From: an uncultured Oscillospiraceae bacterium
GTDB taxonomy: Bacteria; Bacillota; Clostridia; Oscillospirales; Ruminococcaceae
Assembly (NCBI GenBank): GCA_934457235.1
Contig: CAKSHT010000002.1
Coordinates: forward strand, 1-55,879
Direction of reading: 5' to 3'
DNA: 55,879 nt
How positions within the stretch are numbered: position 1 is the first letter of the stretch; each line of letters starts with the position of its first letter. The translations under genes were made by a program, and so were the position numbers. Positions 40,672 to 48,284 of this stretch are shown here, piece after piece. The notes beneath the pieces are model-generated. The model was given only the letters and a program-made list of their open reading frames with translations. It was not told the origin of the DNA and ran no database searches.

Positions 40672-42315
40672 ATGACAATTTCAGGAAAGCTGTTCCGGGA
40701 CGCGGTTATCTCGGGCGCTAACAACATTTCCAACAACAGACTTGCGGTGGACGAGCTGAACGTATTCCCGGTGCCGGATGGCGACACGGGTACAAACATG
40801 TCCATGACCATCGGCAATGCGCTTGCTGAGTTAAAGGCTGCGTCCGACGGGATATCCGCCGGAGACGCCGCCAAGCTTACTGCTTCTGCGATGCTTCGCG
40901 GTGCGCGCGGAAATTCCGGGGTTATTCTGTCGCTGATATTCCGCGGACTTTCAAAGGGACTTGCAGGAAAGGACGAAGCGGACGCAAAGCTGCTGTCCGA
41001 CGCGTTCAAGCTTGGCGTGGACGCTGCGTATAAATCCGTCATGAAGCCTACCGAGGGCACTATCCTCACCGTTGTAAGGGAAGCCTGGGAGAATACAAAG
41101 GACATGGCAAAGGACGGAGGCGACGCCGCTGAATTCCTGCGCGCGTTCATCGACGAGGGCGAAAAGAGCCTGGCGCGTACTCCGGAGCTTCTTCCGGCGC
41201 TCAGGAAGGCTGGAGTTGTGGACGCAGGCGGCAAGGGACTGCTGGTGATTCTCGAAGGTATGCAGGAGGTCATCTCCGGCGGCTCCATTATCCGCTCAGA
41301 GAGCGAAACCAAGCCCGCGGCTCCTGCGGCTGTTGCGGCGGCAGGTGCAGCCGAGGAGGAGATACACTACGGCTACTGCACCGAGTTCATTGTCAACAAG
41401 GTGCCTGGCGCAAAGGACGCAACGGCGCTCCGTGCATTCCTGGAAACCATCGGCGACTGCGTTGTCGTAGTGGACGACGATGACATAATCAAGGTGCACG
41501 TACATTCCAACCACCCCGGCAAGGCAATCGAGGAGGGACTGAAATTCGGCAGCCTTACCAAGATGAAGATAGAAAACATGCGCGAGCAGCACCACAACAT
41601 CATCAAGGCTGACGAAGCCGTGCAGAAGAACCGCAAGGTCCCCGTGAAGCCCGAAAAGGACTTCGGATTTGTTGCAGTCGCAGCCGGCGCAGGCGTTGAA
41701 GCACTGTTCCGCGACCTCGGTGCTGACAGCGTCGTACGCGGTGGTCAGACCATGAACCCCTCCACTGAGGATATCCTGGAAGCCATCGGACAGACCCCGG
41801 CGCATAATGTTTTCGTTCTGCCCAATAATAAGAATATCATCATGGCGGCGGAGCAGGCTGTTTCCCTCGCGGACAGAAACGTGTGCGTGCTCCAGTCACG
41901 TACTATCCCGCAGGGTATCACGGCACTGATGAACTTCGACCCCGGTGCGGATTTCGTCACCAACCGCAGCAACATGACCGACGCACTCGGCAGAGTGCAG
42001 AGCGGTCAGATAACCTTTGCGGTACGTGACAGCGAATATGACGGTCACAAGATAAAGCAGGGCGAGATACTCGCGATGGATAATGGCAGGATCGTGTTTA
42101 CCGAAAAGGACGTCACAAAGGCTCTCACTAAGCTCACAAAGCGCCTGATAAACGGCTCCAGCAGCTACGTTACGGTGATATACGGCTCCGACGTGACTGA
42201 CGAGGCGGCAAACGCGGCTTACGAACAGCTGCGCGCAAGAATAAGCGACAGCATCGAGATCAATCTGGTAAACGGCGGACAGCCCGTGTATTACTACATC
42301 ATTTCTGTTGAATAA
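40672..42315 (+). CDS. FakA-like DAK2-domain kinase (YloV)
   Basis: A 547-residue protein. The DAK2 nucleotide-binding domain is at about 8-200 with PDGDTGTNM (35-43); there is a middle domain and a C-terminal DegV-like/FakA-C domain. FakA with FakB phosphorylates exogenous fatty acids for lipid synthesis. Because an Ala/Glu/Pro-rich linker near 212-228 joins the domains, the overall layout matches YloV/FakA. Its stop shares one base with the recG start (TAATG). Confidence 0.9.
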   Translation: MTISGKLFRDAVISGANNISNNRLAVDELNVFPVPDGDTGTNMSMTIGNALAELKAASDGISAGDAAKLTASAMLRGARGNSGVILSLIFRGLSKGLAGKDEADAKLLSDAFKLGVDAAYKSVMKPTEGTILTVVREAWENTKDMAKDGGDAAEFLRAFIDEGEKSLARTPELLPALRKAGVVDAGGKGLLVILEGMQEVISGGSIIRSESETKPAAPAAVAAAGAAEEEIHYGYCTEFIVNKVPGAKDATALRAFLETIGDCVVVVDDDDIIKVHVHSNHPGKAIEEGLKFGSLTKMKIENMREQHHNIIKADEAVQKNRKVPVKPEKDFGFVAVAAGAGVEALFRDLGADSVVRGGQTMNPSTEDILEAIGQTPAHNVFVLPNNKNIIMAAEQAVSLADRNVCVLQSRTIPQGITALMNFDPGADFVTNRSNMTDALGRVQSGQITFAVRDSEYDGHKIKQGEILAMDNGRIVFTEKDVTKALTKLTKRLINGSSSYVTVIYGSDVTDEAANAAYEQLRARISDSIEINLVNGGQPVYYYIISVE

Positions 42316-44336
42316 TGGATATAACCTACCTGAAAGGCGTCGGCCCCAAGAGGGCTGAATTATATCAGAAGCTCGGCATTTCCACGGTCGAACAGCTAGT
42401 TGAGCTGTATCCGAGGGATTATGTCGATTTCACGGACACGAAAACCATAGCGGAGGTGCAGATCGGCGAGGTCTGCGCCTTACGCGCGTTTGTGAGGAGA
42501 AAGACAGCGCCTTTCAGCGAGTATGCCAGAATGGCTCTGTATAAGGCTGAACTGACGGATGGCACCGGAAATATCACGGCGGTTTTCTTCAATGCAAAAT
42601 ACACGTTTGCGAAACTTGAGGAGGATCACGAGTACCTCTTCTATGGAAAGATCACCGGCGACATGGTGCGCATGCAGATAAGTTCGCCGCTTTTCGTGGA
42701 CGTGTCACAGAACGGGCTTATGCCGAAGTACCCGCTGACGGCAGGGCTTACTAACAACATGGTCTCCGCGAACGTAAAAACTGCACTCGGTATCGTGAAG
42801 CTCCCGGAAACGCTTCCGGACAGACTGGTAAAGCGCAGGGGGCTTCTTTCAAGGGAGCAGGCGGTAAGGCAGATACACTTCCCGCACAGTCGCGAGGAAT
42901 ACAACGAAGCGCGCCGCAGACTTGTATTTGAGGAGCTTCTGACGCTGAAGCTGGGGCTTTCAATGATAAAGAACCGCGGGCGGGAGCGTTCCGGAGCGGT
43001 CATGCATAACGAGAGTATTTCAGAGCTGTGGGAGCGCCTGCCGTTCAGACCCACCAATGCGCAGCTGAACGCCGTTTCCGACTGTATCCGGGACATGCAG
43101 CGTGAATACCCGATGAACCGCCTGGTGCAGGGAGATGTCGGCAGCGGTAAGACCCTGGTGGCGGCGGGAGCGGCGTACTTCTGCTGCAAGAACGGATATT
43201 CAGCGCTGGTCATGGCGCCTACGGAAGTCCTGGCGCAGCAGCATTACAAGACGTTCACCGAACTTCTGGAACCGCTGGGCGTAAGGGTGGAGCTGCTTTC
43301 CGGCAGCATGACGCCAAAGCAGAAGGCGGAGGTGCGTGCCCGGTCGGAAGCCGGTGAGATAGGCGTGCTGATAGGGACCCAGGCGCTTATACAGCGTTCG
43401 TCGGTCATGAAGAGCGCAGGACTTGTTATCGTGGACGAGCAGCACCGTTTCGGAGTGGCTCAGCGGGCGGCGCTGGCTGAAAAGGGCGCCGCGCCTCATA
43501 TCCTGGCGATGTCCGCTACTCCGATACCGCGTACGCTGGCGCTGATAATCTACGGAGATCTGGAGGTATCAGTGCTTAACGAAATGCCCAAGGGCAGGCT
43601 TCCGGTAAAGACCTATGCGGTGGACGGCAGCTTCCGGCAGAGAGTGTATAACTTCATCAAGAAGCACATCGCTGCAGGACGGCAGGCGTATATCGTCTGC
43701 CCGCTGGTCGAGGATACCGAGGGCAAAAGCGAGAAAGCAAGCGCCATTGAGTATTACAACACGCTTGTGAACGGTGATTTCCGGGATATCCCGACGGGGC
43801 TTCTGTACGGAAGGCTCAAGCAGTCCGAAAAAGAACGCGTGATGTCTGATTTCAAGGCGGGCAGACTGAAGCTGCTGGTGTCCACGACGGTCATCGAGGT
43901 AGGAATAGACGTCCCGAATGCGGTCGTGATACTCATTGAAAACGCCGAGCAGTTCGGATTGTCGCAGCTGCATCAGCTTCGCGGACGCGTCGGGCGCGGT
44001 AGCGAGCAGAGCTTCTGCATACTTATGTCGGACAGCAGGAGCGAGTATACAAAAGCGCGTACGGACGCAATGGTGCGCACCACGGACGGCTTTGAGATAG
44101 CAAGGGAGGACTTACAGCTCCGGGGTCCGGGAAACTTTTTTGGCAGGGAGCAGCATGGGCTTCCGCCGCTCAGGGTCGCGGATATCGCAGACGATTCCGC
44201 AGTTCTTGAACAGGTGGACGGGCTGGCAGAGGAGATACTCCGCGCCGATCCGGGACTTACATCGGAAAACAGTATACTGCTGCGGCGCGGCGTGGATAAG
44301 CTGTTCGGTCAGAACGGAGAATACGGCTGGAATTGA
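42315..44336 (+). CDS. recG: ATP-dependent DNA helicase RecG
   Basis: A 673-residue branch-migration helicase that rescues stalled replication forks. It has the N-terminal wedge (OB) domain, Walker A GDVGSGKT (273-280), DEQH box (374-377), helicase C-terminal domain with QLRGRVGRG, and the RecG-specific ending with LRGPGNFFG. The FakA-recG-rsmE order fits the Asp23-FakA-recG arrangement of many Firmicutes. Confidence 0.96.
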   Translation: MDITYLKGVGPKRAELYQKLGISTVEQLVELYPRDYVDFTDTKTIAEVQIGEVCALRAFVRRKTAPFSEYARMALYKAELTDGTGNITAVFFNAKYTFAKLEEDHEYLFYGKITGDMVRMQISSPLFVDVSQNGLMPKYPLTAGLTNNMVSANVKTALGIVKLPETLPDRLVKRRGLLSREQAVRQIHFPHSREEYNEARRRLVFEELLTLKLGLSMIKNRGRERSGAVMHNESISELWERLPFRPTNAQLNAVSDCIRDMQREYPMNRLVQGDVGSGKTLVAAGAAYFCCKNGYSALVMAPTEVLAQQHYKTFTELLEPLGVRVELLSGSMTPKQKAEVRARSEAGEIGVLIGTQALIQRSSVMKSAGLVIVDEQHRFGVAQRAALAEKGAAPHILAMSATPIPRTLALIIYGDLEVSVLNEMPKGRLPVKTYAVDGSFRQRVYNFIKKHIAAGRQAYIVCPLVEDTEGKSEKASAIEYYNTLVNGDFRDIPTGLLYGRLKQSEKERVMSDFKAGRLKLLVSTTVIEVGIDVPNAVVILIENAEQFGLSQLHQLRGRVGRGSEQSFCILMSDSRSEYTKARTDAMVRTTDGFEIAREDLQLRGPGNFFGREQHGLPPLRVADIADDSAVLEQVDGLAEEILRADPGLTSENSILLRRGVDKLFGQNGEYGWN

Positions 44337-44344
44337 GGACGAAA

Positions 44345-45094
44345 ATGGAACAGGAAAAAATTGAGCGCTGGCGTTATCCGCGCTTCTTCACAGAGAATAT
44401 ATCAGATACTGCGGCGGTGCTGAACGCCGAGGACAGCAGGCATGTTGCCCAGGTGCTGCGCATGCGTCCGGGGGATATCGCGGTGATATGCGATGGAAAG
44501 GGCACCGATTATCTCGGAGAGCTTGAAAGCGCTTCCGGGGAATGTGTGTTCAATATCACGGAAAAATCCCCGAATCCCGCGGAACCGAGCGTGCACCTGC
44601 GTTTGTTCCAGGCTATGCCGAAGAGCGATAAAATGGATTTCATCGTACAGAAAGCGGTGGAGTGCGGCGCGTGCGAAGTCGTTCCGTTTATTTCAAAGCG
44701 CTGCGTATCCCGCCCTGACGGCAAACAACTTGCGAAAAAGACCGAGCGTTGGCAGCGCATAGCGTATGAGGCTGCCAAGCAGTGCGGACGCGGTATTATC
44801 CCGACGGTCGGGAATACGGTGAATTTTTCTGAGATCCCCGGTATGATATCTTCTGAGAATACGGGCATAATGTTCTATGAGTGCGCGGAAACTCCGCTGA
44901 GCGCGGCGGTGCCGGAATTTACGCATAATATAGATATCGTTATCGGCAGCGAGGGCGGATTTGAACCCGCGGAGGCGGAGCGGCTCATCGCGGCGGGACT
45001 CAAGTGCGCTTCTCTTGGAAAGCGTATTCTGCGGTGCGAAACTGCGCCGATCGCGGCTATTTCAGTTTTGATGAATATGACGGGAAACATGTGA
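44345..45094 (+). CDS. rsmE: 16S rRNA (uracil-1498-N3)-methyltransferase RsmE
   Basis: A 249-residue SPOUT-fold methyltransferase. An N-terminal PUA-like domain (RYPRFF start, HVAQVLRMRPGD at 33-44) is followed by the knotted SAM site with GSEGGF (201-206) and RILRCETA (227-234). The ATG at 44345 follows TGAGGA and begins 8 bases after the recG stop; an upstream in-frame TTG is less likely. Confidence 0.93.
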   Translation: MEQEKIERWRYPRFFTENISDTAAVLNAEDSRHVAQVLRMRPGDIAVICDGKGTDYLGELESASGECVFNITEKSPNPAEPSVHLRLFQAMPKSDKMDFIVQKAVECGACEVVPFISKRCVSRPDGKQLAKKTERWQRIAYEAAKQCGRGIIPTVGNTVNFSEIPGMISSENTGIMFYECAETPLSAAVPEFTHNIDIVIGSEGGFEPAEAERLIAAGLKCASLGKRILRCETAPIAAISVLMNMTGNM

Positions 45095-45131
45095 ATTTTT
45101 TGGCAATAGTGACTAAATTTCTGCCCGACAC

Positions 45132-45160
45132 TTGAAAAAAAACCGAAATAGGTATATACT
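45132..45160 (+). promoter_or_regulatory. SigA promoter of small acidic-tail protein
   Basis: TTGAAA (45132-45137), 17-bp spacer, TATACT (45155-45160), giving a ~68-base leader. Confidence 0.78.
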
Positions 45161-45234
45161 ATTCAATACAGGATAAAAAATGACCCGTATTGCTGTGCAG
45201 TGCGGTGGTGTTCAAACTTTATGGAGGTATTGTC

Positions 45235-45528
45235 ATGAAGGGTTTTGGTATTGCTCTTGTCGGACTGCTCGCTATTGCAGGCGGCGTTGCAGCAGCTACT
45301 ATTATTACAAAGAAGAAGCTCGAAAAGGAAAATGACGAGGACTACTACGACGACTGGGACGAAGAGTGGGACGATGATGGCGCTGACTTCGATTTCGACG
45401 AGGACGAGGACATCACCGACGCCGCTGAGGAACCCGACGATACTCCCGCGCCCGCTCCTGCCGTAAAGAAGGCAGACAACGAGATGGTAGAGGAAGTCAA
45501 GGCTCCTGAAAAGGACGAAGAGCTTTAA
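45235..45528 (+). CDS. small membrane-anchored protein with acidic tail
   Basis: A 97-residue protein with one N-terminal hydrophobic helix (about 4-25), a Lys-rich KKKLEK junction, then a very acidic Asp/Glu tail (about 33-65) and a Pro/Ala/Glu-rich end. The ATG at 45235 follows GGAGGT. No family is recognised. Its own promoter supports it as a real gene. The topology is probably N-terminal anchor with the tail in the cytoplasm, by the positive-inside rule. Confidence 0.7.
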   Translation: MKGFGIALVGLLAIAGGVAAATIITKKKLEKENDEDYYDDWDEEWDDDGADFDFDEDEDITDAAEEPDDTPAPAPAVKKADNEMVEEVKAPEKDEEL

Positions 45529-45533
45529 TTTAG

Positions 45534-45860
45534 GGCAACACCGCACAAAGACCATTTATTGGATTTTGCACGTGTCTTGCTTGCATCTTTCTAGTTTGGC
45601 GCAAAAAATCACATGATTGCTCAACGGATATGTTCTGTGTTGCGCCAAACTTGCATCTTGCACAATTCGTCCTAGCAAGGCGTGTCTCCCCCTGCTGGGG
45701 GAGGTGGCACGCAGTGCCGGAGGGGCTGACCGAAAGACCAGCCTTGCGTCGCTAGTTGTTGACTTGAAAACGCTATCGCTTCCGTCAACAACTCCTCGTT
45801 GTACAATCTGACGAAAAATCTGACTGCGCAATACACGCACAATCTTTGTGCGGTATTGCC
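45534..45860 (-). mobile_element. MITE copy 2 (327 bp) with TTAG target duplication
   Basis: The same element as 9811-10138, in inverted orientation. The ends GGCAACACCGCACAAAGA and TCTTTGTGCGGTATTGCC form an 18-bp inverted repeat with one mismatch. It is flanked by TTAG at 45530-45533 and 45861-45864. It starts 5 bp after the acidic-tail gene's stop and could end its transcript through its hairpins. The region 45735-45824 matches copy 1 with one difference in 90 bases. Confidence 0.88.
45593..45651. repeat. nested 59-bp palindromic element, copy 2
   Basis: Ends AGTTTGGCGCAA and TTGCGCCAAACT enclose a ~35-base centre. TTGCATCTT is found on both sides (45581-45589 and 45651-45659), a possible 9-bp target duplication. 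Its place within the MITE differs from that of copy 1. Confidence 0.75.
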
Positions 45861-45934
45861 TTAGGTATTATTCTGCAAAACAGTGCGGTGATGCATTTTG
45901 CATTGCCGCTTTTTGCGTGTCCGGGGGGATTTCT

Positions 45935-46867
45935 ATGAAAAAAACTGCTGTGGCTGCGTTGCTGTGTGTCACTATGCTTACGGGCTGCGCTGCTGATGAG
46001 AGCGGGGGGATAACGCAGCAGAATGGGGCTTCAAGCCGTGTGTATTCTACAGAAGCGGCAACTGAGCTGCCGCAGACCGAGCCTTATACAGAGGAGTCGG
46101 AGCTTACCGCCGAAACAGCGGAAACGGCTGAGTCCGTGAACGCAGTACGGCTGGTGGAGCAGCTTGAAAGCGAGTTTCTGGGTCTTCCGGAAAGCGACAG
46201 GATCTATATTTTCATGGATAAGCAGGAGAAAGCCGAGATAAACGGCGGTACGTTCTATGGCGTATCCTGCTATGATGACGCGGACGGTCAGCTGCGGCTG
46301 ATATGCGATTTCTACATTTCTGCGGACGGATTGACAGCGTATCGTTACTATCCGGAGGACGGAAGCTACAGGCTTCTTCCGGAGCAGCAGGAGTTTGCGG
46401 GCTTCGACCCGGAAACGCAGTCTGCCGAGGATATCTTCGCGCAGGCTAACGCGCTGTATTCCGCGGTCTACGGCGAACTTGACTTCGATGCCGGTGCCGA
46501 GCATGTTGCAACTCAGCTCGGCGACATGTACCCGGTGTCCGATACCAGGCTTGACACTATGGATAAACTGACATCGGCGCTGGAGCGTTACTTTTCCGGA
46601 GATGTCCTGGCGGAGCTTCTGAAAGGCTCCGACCGTGTTATCGCCGGCGAGGACGGAAGATTGTACTGCCTGGAGCATTATGGTGACGTCAGCGGATACC
46701 TCGGCACTGAGTACGCGCTGGATGAGCTTACGGAGAAAACCGCAGTGTATTCAGCCACAGCGCGGTTTGAGTATGAAGCCGGGAACATTACGGAAAAAAG
46801 CTTCACATGTACCGCTGAGAGATCCGGAAATGGCTGGCGGTTCACGAAGTTCGAATATCCATATTAA
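45935..46867 (+). CDS. putative lipoprotein of unknown function
   Basis: A 310-residue lipoprotein: signal peptide 1-17, lipobox MLTGC with Cys18, a Ser/Thr/Glu-rich linker to about 70, then a mixed alpha/beta domain. The C-terminal ~120 residues (helix with LTSALERYFSGDVLAELL, then GEDGRLYCLEHYGDV) are faintly like IseA-type endopeptidase-inhibitor domains; this is tentative. The ATG at 45935 follows GGGGGGAT. It is a single gene with its own terminator. Confidence 0.75.
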   Translation: MKKTAVAALLCVTMLTGCAADESGGITQQNGASSRVYSTEAATELPQTEPYTEESELTAETAETAESVNAVRLVEQLESEFLGLPESDRIYIFMDKQEKAEINGGTFYGVSCYDDADGQLRLICDFYISADGLTAYRYYPEDGSYRLLPEQQEFAGFDPETQSAEDIFAQANALYSAVYGELDFDAGAEHVATQLGDMYPVSDTRLDTMDKLTSALERYFSGDVLAELLKGSDRVIAGEDGRLYCLEHYGDVSGYLGTEYALDELTEKTAVYSATARFEYEAGNITEKSFTCTAERSGNGWRFTKFEYPY

Positions 46868-46871
46868 TATT

Positions 46872-46904
46872 TTGGAGCGGAATTTTGTCTGCTCCAATTT
46901 TTTT
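46872..46904 (+). terminator. terminator after lipoprotein gene
   Basis: TTGGAGC (46872-46878) pairs with GCTCCAA (46891-46897), followed by TTTTTTT. It lies only 12 bp before the next -35 box. Confidence 0.85.
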
Positions 46905-46915
46905 GCAAGAAACTA

Positions 46916-46960
46916 TTGACAAACTGTATTAACTGTGTTATAATAACTGTACCAACACAG
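46916..46960 (+). promoter_or_regulatory. consensus promoter with GntR-type operator
   Basis: TTGACA (46916-46921), 17-bp spacer, TATAAT (46939-46944): a perfect consensus. CTGTGTT (46933-46939) and AACACAG (46954-46960) form an inverted repeat around the -10 box and start site, so a bound dimer would block transcription. It is probably the autoregulatory site of the GntR/YtrA protein encoded just downstream. Confidence 0.7.
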
Positions 46961-47001
46961 ATAATACACTATAATCTGGAATGCCGAAAGGAGGAACGAC
47001 A

Positions 47002-47382
47002 ATGCTTAATATACGGCTGGAGGGAAAACAGCCGATCTACGAGCAGCTTTTCAACGGAATATCCCGGCTCATCTCAGCCGGGGAGATGAAACCCGGCGAG
47101 AAGCTTCCGGCGGTGCGCGAGGTGGCAAAGCAGTTCGGGATAAATCCGAACACGGTGCAGAAAGCGTATGTGCAGCTGGAGCAGTCCGGGCTTATACACT
47201 CGGTGCCGGCGAAGGGCAGCTATGTTTCGGAGGCTGACAATGCAGCGGACGCGCTCCGCACGGAAGCCATAAGGCGGACGGAGCAGGAACTGCAATCCGC
47301 ATTCCGCGCCGGGGTGACCATAGAACAGATAAATAAGCTCACAGACGAGATCTGGGGCGAGAGGAAGGGTGGTAATATATGA
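47002..47382 (+). CDS. GntR-family regulator, YtrA type
   Basis: A 126-residue regulator with an N-terminal winged helix (about 8-75; PIYEQLFNGISRLISAGEMK and then PNTVQKAYVQLEQSGLI) and a short helical dimerisation tail, the YtrA layout without a large ligand domain. The ATG at 47002 follows AAAGGAGG and is preferred over ATG 46981. YtrA proteins usually repress an adjacent ABC transporter and respond to cell-wall antibiotics. Its stop overlaps the ATPase start by 4 bases. Confidence 0.9.
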   Translation: MLNIRLEGKQPIYEQLFNGISRLISAGEMKPGEKLPAVREVAKQFGINPNTVQKAYVQLEQSGLIHSVPAKGSYVSEADNAADALRTEAIRRTEQELQSAFRAGVTIEQINKLTDEIWGERKGGNI

Positions 47383-48284
47383 TTGAGGTAAAAAATGCGG
47401 TTATGCATTTTGAGGATAAGAACGCCCTGGACGGCATATCTGTTACGATACCGGAGGGGTGCGCTTATGGGCTTTTAGGCTCCAACGGCGCAGGAAAATC
47501 CACGCTGCTGCGTGCGCTGTCCGGAATTTTCAGGCTGACCAGCGGAGAGGTGCTGATCGACGGCGAACACGTTTACGATAACGCGCCGGTCAAGGAGCGC
47601 GTATTCTTCATCAACGATGAAACGGTTCAGTTCAACAGCATGACCCTGTCGGATATGAAGCGGTATTACAAGAGCTTCTACAGCAGCTTTGACGAGGCGC
47701 TGTGGGAAAGACTGCATTCGGCGGTCAACCTGCCGATGAACAAGCGGCTAAATACGTTTTCAAAGGGCATGAAGCGCCAGGCGGCGGTCATCTGTGGCAT
47801 CGCATGCAGAACCCCGTATCTGTTTCTGGACGAAGCGTTCGACGGACTTGACCCGACAATGCGTATCATAGTAAAGCAAATGCTCATCGACGCTATGATG
47901 GACACAAAGCTTACAGTAATTTTCAGCTCCCACAATCTCGGTGAGATTGACGAATTCTGCGACCGCGTGGGACTTCTCCACGACGGAAAGGTAGTGTTCG
48001 ACCGCGAGCTTGACAGCGTAAAGGGAAGCGTATTCAAGATACAGACCGCGTTCGAACAGCCGGTGACAAAGGAGCAGATATCCGCCGAGGGCGTGGATAT
48101 ACTGCATATGGAAGCCAATGGCAGCGTAATGCATATCATTGCACGGGGCGACCGCGAGAAGATACGCGCGGCGGTGGAGAAGCTTTCTCCGAAGCTGTAT
48201 GACGAGGTTCCGCTGTCCCTGGAAGAAATTTTTGTTTACGAAATGGAGGTGCTCGGCTATGACAGCTCAAAACTCGGCGGCTAA
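47379..48284 (+). CDS. ABC transporter ATP-binding protein, YtrB-like
   Basis: A 301-residue ATPase. Walker A is GSNGAGKST (34-42), Walker B is YLFLDEAFDGLD, and the signature motif is the non-standard FSKGMKRQ, common in YtrB/EcsA-type transporters. A ~90-residue C-terminal extension follows the H-loop (FSSHNLGEIDE). It works with the membrane protein encoded downstream, probably as an exporter or antibiotic-sensing pump. Confidence 0.92.
   Translation: MIEVKNAVMHFEDKNALDGISVTIPEGCAYGLLGSNGAGKSTLLRALSGIFRLTSGEVLIDGEHVYDNAPVKERVFFINDETVQFNSMTLSDMKRYYKSFYSSFDEALWERLHSAVNLPMNKRLNTFSKGMKRQAAVICGIACRTPYLFLDEAFDGLDPTMRIIVKQMLIDAMMDTKLTVIFSSHNLGEIDEFCDRVGLLHDGKVVFDRELDSVKGSVFKIQTAFEQPVTKEQISAEGVDILHMEANGSVMHIIARGDREKIRAAVEKLSPKLYDEVPLSLEEIFVYEMEVLGYDSSKLGG

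Noticed and set aside
48139..48258. Upstream extension of the ABC permease frame
   Set aside because: It lies within the ATPase coding region; the ATG at 48259 has a GGAGGTG site and the extension is Arg-rich out-of-frame sequence.
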